Origin: Rhodococcoides fascians A25f | GTDB taxonomy: Bacteria > Actinomycetota > Actinomycetes > Mycobacteriales > Mycobacteriaceae | DNA length: 64,000 nt | Direction of reading: 5' to 3' | Assembly (NCBI RefSeq): GCF_000760935.2 | Contig: NZ_CP049744.1 | Coordinates: forward strand, 4,371,501 to 4,435,500 | In this document: positions 29,273-37,297 of the stretch, in pieces | Numbering within the stretch: the first letter of the stretch is position 1 | Layout: each line of letters opens with the position of its first letter | Position numbers and translations under genes: made by a program | The notes under the pieces: generated by a model | Seen by the model: the letters and a program-made list of their open reading frames with translations, nothing else | Database searches by the model: none | What the model was told of the DNA's origin: nothing

Positions 29273-29620
29273 ATGACCCTGACCGCGACCATCTACCACA
29301 ATCCGCGGTGCACTACCTCTCGCACTGCGTTGAAATTGATCGAGGAAGCGGGCGTCACCCCGCGAGTGGTCCGATATCTGGAGTCACCGCCCACCGAGGA
29401 CGAGCTCCGCACCCTGCTCGCCGACGCCGGTCTCGAACCCCGGCAGGCCGTTCGCACCCGCGAGAGCATCTACAAGGAATTGGGACTCGGATCCGCGGAC
29501 GACGACACGTTGATCGCCGCGATGATCGAGCATCCGATTCTCATCGAACGCCCGATTGTGGTGACCGACAAGGGAACCGTGCTGGCGCGGCCCGCCGACA
29601 AGGTGCTCACCGTTCTCTGA
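29273..29620 (+). CDS. arsC: Glutaredoxin-type arsenate reductase (ArsC)
   Basis: This 115-residue protein of the ArsC/Spx fold has the active-site cysteine in YHNPRCTTSRTAL (C13). LLADAGLEPRQAVRTRES and HPILIERPIVVTDKG (with the anion-binding arginine) follow. Family members reduce arsenate to arsenite with glutaredoxin or a thiol. No efflux pump or ArsR is nearby, so it may act in general thiol chemistry. It is followed 61 bases later by soxR on the same strand. Confidence 0.88.
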   Translation: MTLTATIYHNPRCTTSRTALKLIEEAGVTPRVVRYLESPPTEDELRTLLADAGLEPRQAVRTRESIYKELGLGSADDDTLIAAMIEHPILIERPIVVTDKGTVLARPADKVLTVL

Positions 29621-29661
29621 CCTCGATGGCCTCGGTGAGCAACTCGCGCGGGAAGGCAAGA

Positions 29662-29679
29662 CCTGAAGTAATGTCGAGG
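29662..29679. promoter_or_regulatory. soxR: Candidate degenerate SoxR box
   Basis: CCTGAAGTAATGTCGAGG resembles the SoxR consensus (CCTCAAGT... ACTTGAGG) at about 12 of 17 defined positions, with outer CCT/AGG arms intact. It lies directly before the soxR start, which is unusually close for a MerR-family promoter site. It is either an autorepression site or the real start is further downstream. Weak evidence. Confidence 0.3.
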
Positions 29680-29681
29680 TC

Positions 29682-30182
29682 GTGCCGATGCCCGAGTGGA
29701 ACGTTCGTGAGCTGACTCCAGGCCAACTCTCCGAGCGCAGTGGCGTTGCCGTGTCTGCGCTCCACTTCTACGAGAAACAGGGGCTGATCACCAGCCGCCG
29801 AACCACGGGCAATCAGCGCAGGTTCCACCGCGAGACCTTGCGACGCGTGGCGTTCATCCGTATCTCACAGAAGGTCGGAATTCCGCTGGCCGAGATCCGG
29901 CAGGCACTGAGCGAGCTTCCGGACGAACGGACGCCGACGCGCGAGGACTGGGCCCGCCTCTCGACGCGATGGCATCGCGAACTCGATTCTCGGATAGAAC
30001 AATTGACCAGGCTGCGCGACAACCTGACCGGGTGTATCGGCTGCGGATGTCTATCTCTTGCCGGTTGCGCTCTGGCCAATCCGCACGACGAGCTCTCTCA
30101 TTCGGGTCCGGGTGCGCGCACGCTGGATGTCGATTTCGACGACCCCTCCACGCGACGCGGCACCAGCAACTTCGAAAATTGA
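29682..30182 (+). CDS. soxR: Redox-sensitive MerR-family regulator SoxR
   Basis: This 166-residue SoxR has a MerR DNA-binding domain (LSERSGVAVSALHFYEKQGL, residues ~16-35), a dimerising helix (~90-115), and the [2Fe-2S] cluster cysteines C118, C121, C123 and C129 in CIGCGCLSLAGC. In actinobacteria SoxR responds to redox-cycling compounds. The start is GTG 29682, or ATG 29688. After the cluster the tail of ~35 residues overlaps the convergent SDR gene by 85 bases. Confidence 0.92.
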   Translation: MPMPEWNVRELTPGQLSERSGVAVSALHFYEKQGLITSRRTTGNQRRFHRETLRRVAFIRISQKVGIPLAEIRQALSELPDERTPTREDWARLSTRWHRELDSRIEQLTRLRDNLTGCIGCGCLSLAGCALANPHDELSHSGPGARTLDVDFDDPSTRRGTSNFEN

Positions 30183-31000
30183 TCGTTGGCGCGCTGCAGC
30201 ACGAACTCGTAAGGCGGCGCGAACTTGCGGGCCATCCAGTAACCGAACCTGATGTCGTTGGAGGAGTACACGAGGTACTTGCGCTTGGCGATTCCGGTGA
30301 GGATGGCATCGGCGACCACGGACGGTTCGACGGCACGCTTCTCGAATCGATGCTGCAACTTCTGCACGCGCGGATCGTCCCGGTCGACGCCGGCAATCTG
30401 AAGTGTGTTCACCAGACCAGTTTTGACGCCGCCCGGCACGACAAGGCTGACGCCGATTCCATGGCGCTTGAGGTCATATTTGAGTACCTCGGACACTCCG
30501 CGCAGGCCGTATTTGCTTGCGCTGTACGCAGCGTGCCACGGAAGTGGAATCAATCCGGCCGCGGACGAGACGTTGACCAGATGACCGCCGCGTCCGGCCT
30601 CGACCATGGGCGGCAGAAACTTCTCGATGATGTGAATCGGCCCCATGAGATTGACGTCGACCATCGACTTCCAGTGCCGGTGCTCGAGGTTCTCGACGGT
30701 TCCCCACGCCGAGATGCCGGCGATGTTCATCACGACGTCGAGGCTGCTGAACTCGGCATGGATGTCGTCCGCGAACGAGGTGACCGCCTCGAAATCGGAC
30801 ACATCGAAGGGCAGCGAGTGGCTGACGGTACCGCCCGCACGACCGACCATGTCCACCGTCTCGGCCAGTCCTGGGCCGTTGATATCGGTGAGGAAGAGCT
30901 CCGCTCCCACCTCTGCGGCAGCGATGGCCGTCGCCCGACCGATTCCGCTGCCCGCGCCCGTGATCAACGTCTTCTTGCCGCGCAGATCGTAAGTAGCCAT
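30098..31000 (-). CDS. Short-chain dehydrogenase/reductase
   Basis: This 300-residue classical SDR has TLITGAGSGIGRATA (cofactor loop), NIAGISAWG, the catalytic Ser in NVSSAAGLIPLPW and YSASKYGL (Tyr/Lys pair), then PGGVKTGL. The extended C-terminus after residue ~250 (FGYWMARKFAPPYEFVLQRA) is found in mycobacterial SDRs of lipid or steroid metabolism. It has no signal peptide. Its 3' end overlaps soxR by 85 bases tail to tail. SoxR often controls reductases, but the convergent arrangement makes direct control unlikely. Confidence 0.88.
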   Translation of the reverse strand: MATYDLRGKKTLITGAGSGIGRATAIAAAEVGAELFLTDINGPGLAETVDMVGRAGGTVSHSLPFDVSDFEAVTSFADDIHAEFSSLDVVMNIAGISAWGTVENLEHRHWKSMVDVNLMGPIHIIEKFLPPMVEAGRGGHLVNVSSAAGLIPLPWHAAYSASKYGLRGVSEVLKYDLKRHGIGVSLVVPGGVKTGLVNTLQIAGVDRDDPRVQKLQHRFEKRAVEPSVVADAILTGIAKRKYLVYSSNDIRFGYWMARKFAPPYEFVLQRANDQFSKLLVPRRVEGSSKSTSSVRAPGPE

Positions 31001-31074
31001 CGAAGCCTGTATCCCCCACCGGTTGCCACGTTCAGTTCGATTTCGACCCTACGCGGTGACGACCGACAGGGTTG

Positions 31075-31245
31075 TCACAATCTTTGCGACATCTCGTCTC
31101 GGTAGTCGGCAATGGTGTGCTCGATACGCGCAGCGTCGTCGTCCGCACCGCGTTTGCGCGCGTCGTCCGCGCGCTGCTGCAAAGTGCCGATCGCTTTCCG
31201 CAGTTCGTTGTCCGACATTCTCGATTTCTGAGCAGTGTGTTCCAT
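31075..31245 (-). CDS. Small charged helical protein
   Basis: A 56-codon frame encodes MSDNELRKAIGTLQQRADDA followed by further helical, charged sequence ending RDEMSQRL. It is almost wholly alpha-helical with heptad-like spacing and resembles small conserved actinobacterial helical proteins. Two starts are possible, ATG 31245 (MEHTAQKSR) or ATG 31218 (MSDNELRK). A Crp-like palindrome overlaps the first one, which favours the second. Function unknown. Confidence 0.55.
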   Translation of the reverse strand: MEHTAQKSRMSDNELRKAIGTLQQRADDARKRGADDDAARIEHTIADYRDEMSQRL

Positions 31246-31251
31246 GTCACA
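31236..31251. promoter_or_regulatory. Crp/GlxR-like site
   Basis: TGTGTTCCATGTCACA matches TGTGA-N6-TCACA with one mismatch. It lies just upstream of, or overlapping, the start of the small gene on the minus strand. A cAMP-receptor-type regulator is expected in this group; use of the site is inference. Confidence 0.4.
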
Positions 31252-31319
31252 CAGTGTGCCCGGCATGCGGAAGCCCGGCAAGCACTACCCGATCACGATA
31301 TTTCTCGGTACGAAACTGC

Positions 31320-31994
31320 TCAGACGGTGACGGATGCAGAAGTGATGTTCTCGCGCACGAAACTGGACAGACTCCGTGCTGCGAACTCACGGAAGTAGGC
31401 GAGCTTGTCGGCGGGCACGAGCGATGGGAGCACGGTGTTCCATACCTTTTCCATCCGTGCGGGTGCATCTTCGAGACGTGATTGCGCCTCGGACACCATC
31501 AAGACCCCGGCGAGCATCTCGCACACCAGCAATGCTGCGTTGCCCGCATCCAGGTGATCGGCAACGTCGCCGTGCTCGATCGCCCGCTCGAAAAGATGCT
31601 CGAAAATGTTTCCCCACGTACCGAACACACTGCCACGCGCGGTGTCGGAACCGTCGATCTCCATCTGCAACCGGTACATGACTCGAACCAAAGGATCCGA
31701 GGCCGCGAGCTCGAGCACGGAGTACGAGATTCCGATGACGGATTCGAGTGCCGGGCTACGGCTGTCGACCAGGCCTGCACACGCGGTGGACACCCGCTCG
31801 TGGCCTTCGTCGACGATCGCGCGGGCCAGCTCTTCCTTGGACGCGAAGTGGAAGTACAACGCCCCCTTGGTCACGCCGGATTGCGCAGAAACCTGACTGA
31901 GGGTGGCATTTGCGTGCCCCACCTCGAGAAAGAGATCTGCCGCGGCGCGTAGTGCGGCTGCGCGCGTTGCTTCTGCTCTGAGTTGTCTCACCAT
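31320..31994 (-). CDS. TetR regulator of the gamma-butyrolactone-receptor (ScbR/ArpA) type
   Basis: This 224-residue protein starts MVRQLRAEATRAAALRAAAD and continues with a TetR helix-turn-helix (LSQVSAQSGVTKGALYFHFA, residues ~33-52). The GALYFHFASKEELARAIVDE form is characteristic of the gamma-butyrolactone receptor/TylP-like branch. Those proteins bind diffusible lactone signals in Streptomyces and control secondary metabolism. No butyrolactone synthase (AfsA) is in the window, so the ligand is unknown. The ATG at 31994 is the sensible start; the frame is open far upstream. The AT-rich upstream gap contains an AACCGGTT palindrome (near 32121-32128) as a possible operator. Confidence 0.8.
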   Translation of the reverse strand: MVRQLRAEATRAAALRAAADLFLEVGHANATLSQVSAQSGVTKGALYFHFASKEELARAIVDEGHERVSTACAGLVDSRSPALESVIGISYSVLELAASDPLVRVMYRLQMEIDGSDTARGSVFGTWGNIFEHLFERAIEHGDVADHLDAGNAALLVCEMLAGVLMVSEAQSRLEDAPARMEKVWNTVLPSLVPADKLAYFREFAARSLSSFVRENITSASVTV

Positions 31995-32182
31995 GTTGCT
32001 GCACCCCTGCTCTGTCGACCTTGCGATGACATCGACGCCCTGTCCACGCTGCCTGCCCGTCGACCGACGGCATGAGAGCCGAATTGACGACGCCCAATCG
32101 GCCCGACTGCGCTCGACAATAGTAACCGGTTCGATGGTGACTTTGTGATTCGAAAGTGACAATTGCGTGAAGAAGGTTCTGT

Positions 32183-32617
32183 TTACAAAACTATTGAAAT
32201 GAAAAGTTCCACTTCCCCAGATTTTGTAACGACTTCTACTTCCTCTTTGTATGCCCGAAAAATTACCCCGGACGCCACACAGTCGTCGACCTGAGCCCAC
32301 ACGTCCTCGACAGGGTCCGCCAAAGAACCACTCGGTGTGAATACTGCAAACACACCGGTCGGTATTGAAACGAATACATCCCCCGCGTCGACGTCAGCGG
32401 GAGAATCGACCGAAACAGCGACGACTGCATTGACCGTGCCGTGCGGATCCGGAACGTAGACCGTGCTCACTTCGTTCGCGCCGATGTGCTTCTCGCGCAC
32501 GCGATCTCGCAAGAATCGCATCCATTCGCTACCGCTGGATTCGGCACCGGCGTCCACCCTCGGCGCTACCAATCCACTGAACAGTTCCGCACTGCGCGCT
32601 GTCACTCGAAAGCTCAC
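32183..32617 (-). CDS. GyrI-like small-molecule-binding domain protein (second of tandem pair)
   Basis: This 144-residue protein starts at GTG 32617, overlapping the previous gene's stop by four bases (GTGA). It opens VSFRVTARSAELFSGLVAPR, parallel to MSFEIVDLPETWVAGLPVRS of its neighbour, so the two are diverged duplicates. The C-terminal half (GDVFVSIPTGVFAVFTPSGS and VEDVWAQVDDCVASG) resembles the AraC effector-binding/GyrI fold. No DNA-binding domain is attached. The 3' end is unusually AT-rich for this window. Confidence 0.68.
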   Translation of the reverse strand: MSFRVTARSAELFSGLVAPRVDAGAESSGSEWMRFLRDRVREKHIGANEVSTVYVPDPHGTVNAVVAVSVDSPADVDAGDVFVSIPTGVFAVFTPSGSLADPVEDVWAQVDDCVASGVIFRAYKEEVEVVTKSGEVELFISIVL

Positions 32618-33069
32618 GACGAACCACCGGGCACAGTGATCGCCAGATAGAGATCGATTTTGTATGCGTGCGGATAGCACTCGTAATCGCCGGTGAACGA
32701 TCGCACTATCTCACCCTGTTCCTCCGCATGATCGATCTGAGTCCACAGTCGGGTGAGAACCTCGGGGAAATACCCCACTGCAGAAAATCGTGCATATTTC
32801 GCAGCAGGCACTTTCGCGACGAGATGCCCTCGCGCAACCTGACTCAGCGAGGAACACAGATAACCGACTATCTGTGTGTTGTAAGAGCCGATACCGGGGG
32901 CGAAGTCGGTATAAATCGAAGCCAACGGTCCCGACGTGTCCTGATTGAGCACCGCAGACCAGGCCTGATCCAAAGCGGGGTCGTTGAGCCTGCCCAGTGC
33001 CCGTTTGGGGCTGCGGACTGGAAGACCGGCAACCCACGTTTCGGGGAGGTCGACGATCTCGAACGACAT
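32614..33069 (-). CDS. GyrI-like small-molecule-binding domain protein (first of tandem pair)
   Basis: This 151-residue stand-alone effector-binding (GyrI/AraC C-terminal or Cass2-like) domain contains the fold's VPAAKYARFSAVGYFPEVLT and LWTQIDHAEEQGEIVRSFTG, ending in a strand YKIDLYLAITVPG. Such proteins bind hydrophobic cations or act as hydrolases; nothing here fixes the ligand. The stop is shared with the GTG of the paralogue downstream (GTGA overlap), so they are expressed together. The pair lies upstream of the lactone-receptor-like TetR gene. Confidence 0.72.
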   Translation of the reverse strand: MSFEIVDLPETWVAGLPVRSPKRALGRLNDPALDQAWSAVLNQDTSGPLASIYTDFAPGIGSYNTQIVGYLCSSLSQVARGHLVAKVPAAKYARFSAVGYFPEVLTRLWTQIDHAEEQGEIVRSFTGDYECYPHAYKIDLYLAITVPGGSS

Positions 33070-33208
33070 TCGTACTCCAAAGAGAAGTTGCAGGGGCAGA
33101 TCCTGTGCTCGGAACCGGTCCGGTCGAGGATATCGCCCGTCAATCTACCGGCCCGACGGGCAGGTCGATCGTCAATCGATCAACCATACCGTCAGCCCGT
33201 TTCGATTG

Positions 33209-34408
33209 CTAACCAACTTCTGCACGCACAGCCGAGGCTTCGGGCGCTCTCAGGTGTCGAGCCGCCAGCACCGCGACGACCAGCCCGAAGCCACCGACGC
33301 TCAGCCATGGCAGCAGGTCGATCGCGGACGCCGCGAAGGTGCCACCGACGAACCCCCCTGCAGCGATGGCGAGGTTGACCAACGCGACGTTGAGCGTCGC
33401 GGCGAACCCCCCGCCCAGTGCTACGACCGCAGTGGTCACGATCGGAAGCGCGGCCATCTGCGCGGCACCCCACACCGCCAGCGCGGGAAACACCACCGCC
33501 GCGGAGCCACCGGACAGTGCGAGCGCGGCAACCGCGACCATCGCAATCACGGCGAGCACGGTCACCCAGAACGTATCGGCCCGTCCGCCCAGGTAGCCCC
33601 CGATGGCATTGCCCAGCAAGCCCGCTACGCCGAATACCCCCAGCCCCATCGAAATGCCGCCGGATCCCATCCCGGCCGACTGTTCGAGGTAGACACCGAG
33701 GTAGGGAAAGAAGAAGTTGGACACGAGCAGAATTCCGACGGCAACTCCCAGCAAGCCGAGAACGCCGGGCACGGTGACCACCCGGAGTTGGTGTATGCCC
33801 CCACGCACTCCCGGCCCCTCGATTCGACGCGGCAGGACGGTCCACAGACCCGCTGCCAGTACCGCTCCGAGCACGGCCAGCGCCACGAACACTGCACGCC
33901 ACCCGGCAACCCCGCCGAGATACGTGCCGATCGGTGCCCCGAGGAACATCGCGCTCATCAGACCGCCAAAGACCAGAGACACGGCCTTTCCGCGCGCCTC
34001 CGGCGCAACGAAGGTGGTGACGGTGCTGACGGCCACGCCGAGCGCGACTCCCTGCGTCGCCGCGGACGCAATGCGTCCGATCAGGAGCAGCGGGAGTCCG
34101 GGCGCCGCTGCCGCAACCAGGTTCGCCGCCGCGAATACGAACAGAAGCGCGGTCAGCAGTGCACGTGGATGACGATGCGCCAGGGCGAGGCCCAGTGGGA
34201 TGGCGAGAATTCCGACCGAGAGCGCATACAGAGTGACGGTGAGCCCGGCGGCACCGACGGTGGTGTTCAGATCCCGGGCCAGCTGAGGAACGAGGCCGAT
34301 GGCCACGAACTCTGCTGTTCCGATCACGAATGCGACGGCGGCGAGCAACAGGACAGGGGGCGACAGGAGAGATCGCTGCTGCACATGGGCATACACGGTG
34401 GACGTCAT
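33209..34408 (-). CDS. MFS efflux transporter (AraJ/sugar-efflux type)
   Basis: This is a 399-residue major facilitator with about twelve hydrophobic helices. It has the DHA1-like FVIGTAEFVAIGLVPQLARD early motif, GRIASAATQGVALG, and LVFGGLMSAMFLGAPIGTYL in helix 5, typical of the AraJ/CmlR/Cmx exporter branch. Export of drugs, sugars or arabinose-like compounds is known for relatives. I start at ATG 34408 (MTSTVYAHVQQ); upstream frame reads into the regulator region. It is divergent from a LysR gene with likely operator sequences between them. Confidence 0.88.
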   Translation of the reverse strand: MTSTVYAHVQQRSLLSPPVLLLAAVAFVIGTAEFVAIGLVPQLARDLNTTVGAAGLTVTLYALSVGILAIPLGLALAHRHPRALLTALLFVFAAANLVAAAAPGLPLLLIGRIASAATQGVALGVAVSTVTTFVAPEARGKAVSLVFGGLMSAMFLGAPIGTYLGGVAGWRAVFVALAVLGAVLAAGLWTVLPRRIEGPGVRGGIHQLRVVTVPGVLGLLGVAVGILLVSNFFFPYLGVYLEQSAGMGSGGISMGLGVFGVAGLLGNAIGGYLGGRADTFWVTVLAVIAMVAVAALALSGGSAAVVFPALAVWGAAQMAALPIVTTAVVALGGGFAATLNVALVNLAIAAGGFVGGTFAASAIDLLPWLSVGGFGLVVAVLAARHLRAPEASAVRAEVG

Positions 34409-34431
34409 GCCGACGACGCTAGAACCGAATC

Positions 34432-34485
34432 GGTATAGGATCAAAGACGAATTTGCAGTGCGCTGTATAGACAACCCCTATAGGA
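34432..34485. promoter_or_regulatory. Intergenic LysR operator region
   Basis: The gap between the divergent MFS and LysR genes holds TATAGG (34432-34437), TATAG, and an 8-bp palindrome CCTATAGG (34478-34485), spread over about five helical turns. LysR proteins often bind such separated T-N11-A type sites between themselves and a divergent target. Binding is inferred from arrangement. Confidence 0.45.
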
Positions 34486-34493
34486 GACGGCGA

Positions 34494-35384
34494 ATGAGCA
34501 TCCGCCAGTACGAATATGCACTCGCCGTGGCCGAGGAGGGGTCGGTGACCGCGGCGGCCGAGAAGCTCCGCGTCGCTCAGCCGTCGATCTCGCAACAGAT
34601 CAGGTCGCTGGAGAAGGAACTCGGCGTGGAACTGTTCCTCAGGACCTCCCGTGGACTGAGCCTCACCGTCGCCGGACGCGCCTTCGTCAAGGAGGCATCG
34701 ATCGCGGTGTCCGCCGCTCGCCGCGCTCGCGCCGCTGCGACGGCGTGCTCAGGCACAGTTGCCGGCGAGCTGGTCGTCGTCGTGGAAACCGGACTGGGGA
34801 TGTGCCAACTCCCGCGAGCCATCGGAGAGTTGCGGCGACGGTATCCCCGCCTCGAGGTGACCCTGTACGAGGAGTCGGACCCCCAGGCCATCGACCGCTT
34901 GGTGCGCACCGGCGAGGCAGACCTGGTGCTGTCCAGCGACTACGGCCACTACGACCCCGATGCCACGGTCATCGGCGACGAATCGTATGTCGTCGTACTG
35001 TCCGAAGGACATCCGCTGTTGACCAGGAAAGTACTGACGCTGACTGAACTGGCGTCTGCGCCGTGGGTTCGACTGCGACGGGGCAGTGCTCGAGACGACG
35101 TCATCACGCACGCACTTCGCTCGCACTCGTTGTCCGTATCGACGGTCGCGCGCGCATCCCAACTGGCCACTGCGGTCAAGCTGGCTTCGGAGGGTCTGGG
35201 CGTCACACTGATACCGGCCTCAGCCGTGCCACCGGGATACGGGCACCTTGCGCGCCCGCTCGATCCGCCGGTGTCGCATGCCGTTCGCGCAAGCGTCCGC
35301 TCGCCTTCCGGTCCCGCCGAGTCTGCACTGCTCGACTATCTGGGCCACGAGAATTGGTGCGGCCTCGACCTCGTTCACGCCTGA
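34494..35384 (+). CDS. LysR-family transcriptional regulator
   Basis: This 296-residue protein has an N-terminal LysR winged helix (IRQYEYALAVAEEGSVTAAA, KLRVAQPSISQQIRSLEKEL) and a periplasmic-binding-like effector domain (~90-290, ELVVVVETGLG, LASEGLGVTLIPASA). The ATG at 34494 has GGAGACGGCGA upstream. It probably controls the divergent MFS exporter through the intergenic palindromes. A small hairpin, CGCCC-GGGCG, at 35400-35417 follows the stop. Confidence 0.9.
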   Translation: MSIRQYEYALAVAEEGSVTAAAEKLRVAQPSISQQIRSLEKELGVELFLRTSRGLSLTVAGRAFVKEASIAVSAARRARAAATACSGTVAGELVVVVETGLGMCQLPRAIGELRRRYPRLEVTLYEESDPQAIDRLVRTGEADLVLSSDYGHYDPDATVIGDESYVVVLSEGHPLLTRKVLTLTELASAPWVRLRRGSARDDVITHALRSHSLSVSTVARASQLATAVKLASEGLGVTLIPASAVPPGYGHLARPLDPPVSHAVRASVRSPSGPAESALLDYLGHENWCGLDLVHA

Positions 35385-35399
35385 GACCGACAATTTCAT

Positions 35400-35417
35400 C
35401 GCCCTGATTTTCGGGCG
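35400..35417 (+). terminator. Small hairpin after the LysR gene
   Basis: CGCCC (35400-35404) and GGGCG (35413-35417) form a 5-bp stem 15 bases after the lysR stop. It is a weak terminator candidate; the region onward to 35513 is AT-rich and shows no gene. Confidence 0.35.
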
Positions 35418-35513
35418 AAACGGACTTTGTGGATATTGCCCCAGGGTTTATCGATTGCTGAGAAATCGACGACTTATTACATTGCTGTTATTCATCGTCG
35501 GGCAACCGAGAAT

Positions 35514-36404
35514 TCACTTCCCGGAGGCAGCGGCAAATCGATCTTCGCGAATGGCGGACAGATGCCGGTCGGATGTATCGCTCGAGTCGGAATGCGAAAC
35601 CGGGAGAATGCGCGAATCGCATGTGGACAACATGCGCGTCAGCGGCCAATGAACAGTGTGCAGGATCATATCCGCGACCAACAAACGACGTAGCGACTTA
35701 CCCGCCAGGCTGTGGAACGCCCAGGTCCGATAGGAACTGAGTACGTAGTGGCGGTATTCGAGTGGCGGTGTGAGCAGTCGACGCCCCGATACCTCGACAC
35801 ACATCGTCTTGATCTGTGCGATGTGCAGCCCGACGCGGTAGAGGCACAGCGAAAGATCGATGTCCTCGTGCAGGTCGGTTCGCAAACTCACTCGGTCGCG
35901 GGCCGCCTCCCAGGCAGAGCGACGAATGGCGAAGTTGTTGCCGGACGCTGCAGATACCCGCAGCTCATCGGGCTTTCGCTTGGTCGTGTACTTGACGAAG
36001 GCCCGGTAAGGAGCAGCCCAGGGCGAGTCGTAGAGAAAGATCGGTCCGGTCACCGCGGCGTAGTCCAGCCGTCGATCGAAGAAGTCCAGAATCGATTTCG
36101 CCCAGCCTGCGCCGACGTGGGTGTCGGCGTCGATGCGTCCGATGATCGATCCGCTCGCGTGATCGAATCCGGCATTTCGTGCATGCACGACTCCCCGCTC
36201 GCACTCGGCCACGAGTTTCACCATCGGAAATCGACGTCGGCGGTCGAGCACGATTTCGGCGGTGTCATCGGTGGAGTTGTTGTCGACGACGATGATTTCG
36301 TGAATGTGTTCTTGCTGCTCGAGCAGTGCATCCAAGCATTCACCCAAGTGGGCGGACTCGTTGAATGCAGGAACAACGATCGAAAGAGTGTTCACCCGTG
36401 CCAA
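35514..36404 (-). CDS. Family 2 glycosyltransferase
   Basis: This 296-residue GT-A enzyme has LSIVVPAFNESAHLGECLDA, the nucleotide-binding VVDNNSTDDT, the metal-binding DAD motif in GRIDADTHVGAGW (D92/D94), and an ED(I) acceptor motif in DLHEDIDLSL. It has no multi-helix membrane domain. It probably adds a sugar to a lipid or polysaccharide. The next gene upstream on the same strand is a hexapeptide acetyltransferase after 232 AT-rich bases. The pair looks like a small accessory glycan unit. Donor and acceptor are unknown. Confidence 0.85.
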   Translation of the reverse strand: MARVNTLSIVVPAFNESAHLGECLDALLEQQEHIHEIIVVDNNSTDDTAEIVLDRRRRFPMVKLVAECERGVVHARNAGFDHASGSIIGRIDADTHVGAGWAKSILDFFDRRLDYAAVTGPIFLYDSPWAAPYRAFVKYTTKRKPDELRVSAASGNNFAIRRSAWEAARDRVSLRTDLHEDIDLSLCLYRVGLHIAQIKTMCVEVSGRRLLTPPLEYRHYVLSSYRTWAFHSLAGKSLRRLLVADMILHTVHWPLTRMLSTCDSRILPVSHSDSSDTSDRHLSAIREDRFAAASGK

Positions 36405-36636
36405 CCCCTGACGAATTGTTTAGGCAATCGTGTGGCTCGATTCGATTGCAAAATTCGTTAGTCCCGAAATACGAGCCGCGGACGGATCTGATGCTACCTC
36501 AATATTGCGGAAAGATAATTCGTCGATTTATGCGTGATAAACAATATGAATTACGACTGACGATCACCGAACGTACTTCGATTCACTCGAACAACAATAA
36601 AACGGGTACTCGGCCGGTTTGACCGCAGTGAGCCGA
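36405..36636. other. AT-rich gap in the glycan gene pair
   Basis: These 232 bases, especially ~36420-36600, are clearly poorer in G and C than the rest of the window (runs such as AATATTGCGG and GATAAACAATATGAATTAC). I see no gene. The region may hold the glycosyltransferase promoter and may mark acquired DNA. Confidence 0.5.
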
Positions 36637-37173
36637 CTAATCGTTCAGGGTTCGGATTCGTCTCGCCGGACTGCCCACGTAGACTCCGTCGGGATCACAG
36701 TCCTTGGTCACCAGAGAGTCGGCACCGATGATGCAGCCCGAGCCGACGCGGACGCCTGGCATGATGACGGCACTGGAGCCCACCCAGGTTCCCGATCCGA
36801 TCGTCACCGGCCTGCCCACCAAGCGCCCTGCCCGTCGACTCGGAGCGCCCACCTCGTGTGTGCTGGTCAACACGCGTACATGATCGGAAAGAAAGACCCC
36901 GTCACCGATATCGATGTTCGCCACCGTGTCGAAGTAGCAGCCGTAATTGACGAACACACCGGCACCCAGACGAAGCACGCCTCGCCCCTGGACCATCTGA
37001 CCGCCGTAGACGAGCGCCTGGGCACCTCCCCGCACACGCGCTCCCCGTAGCGCACGTCCGCGGAGTATCGCGGGCAGAAGCGGGCAGTTGGCCAACGCCA
37101 CCACGGCCGACTGCCGCACCTGGAACACAGCCCAGAGGACGTCGTCGGCTACGTATCCTCGCCAACCGCGCAT
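36637..37173 (-). CDS. Left-handed beta-helix (hexapeptide) acyltransferase
   Basis: This 178-residue protein has hexapeptide repeats from about residue 70 onward (GAGVFVNYGCYFDTVANIDI, RLVGRPVTIGSGTWVGSSAV, IMPGVRVGSGCIIGADSLVT). The catalytic-type His lies in LTSTHEVG, and the C-terminus reads YVGSPARRIR, as in maltose/galactoside O-acetyltransferases. The likely reaction is acetyl-CoA-dependent O-acetylation of a sugar. ATG 37173 is used; a start 45 bases upstream is open. It is probably paired with the glycosyltransferase and lies next to the tRNA-Ala gene. Confidence 0.82.
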   Translation of the reverse strand: MRGWRGYVADDVLWAVFQVRQSAVVALANCPLLPAILRGRALRGARVRGGAQALVYGGQMVQGRGVLRLGAGVFVNYGCYFDTVANIDIGDGVFLSDHVRVLTSTHEVGAPSRRAGRLVGRPVTIGSGTWVGSSAVIMPGVRVGSGCIIGADSLVTKDCDPDGVYVGSPARRIRTLND

Positions 37174-37251
37174 GAGCAAAACCTTAGCTGTGCGCACTGA
37201 GTCGACCGAGCGGCACACGCCGATCGCAACAAGCGGCGGCTGATACGAAAA

Positions 37252-37282
37252 CAGGCCCGATCGACAGTGTCGACCGGGCCTG
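37252..37282 (-). terminator. Terminator of tRNA-Ala
   Basis: CAGGCCCGATCGAC (37252-37265) and GTCGACCGGGCCTG (37269-37282) form a 14-bp stem with one mismatch. On the minus strand the stem is followed by TTTTCG. It lies 15 bases downstream of the tRNA 3' end. Confidence 0.75.
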
Positions 37283-37297
37283 AAATCGAATTCGGGG

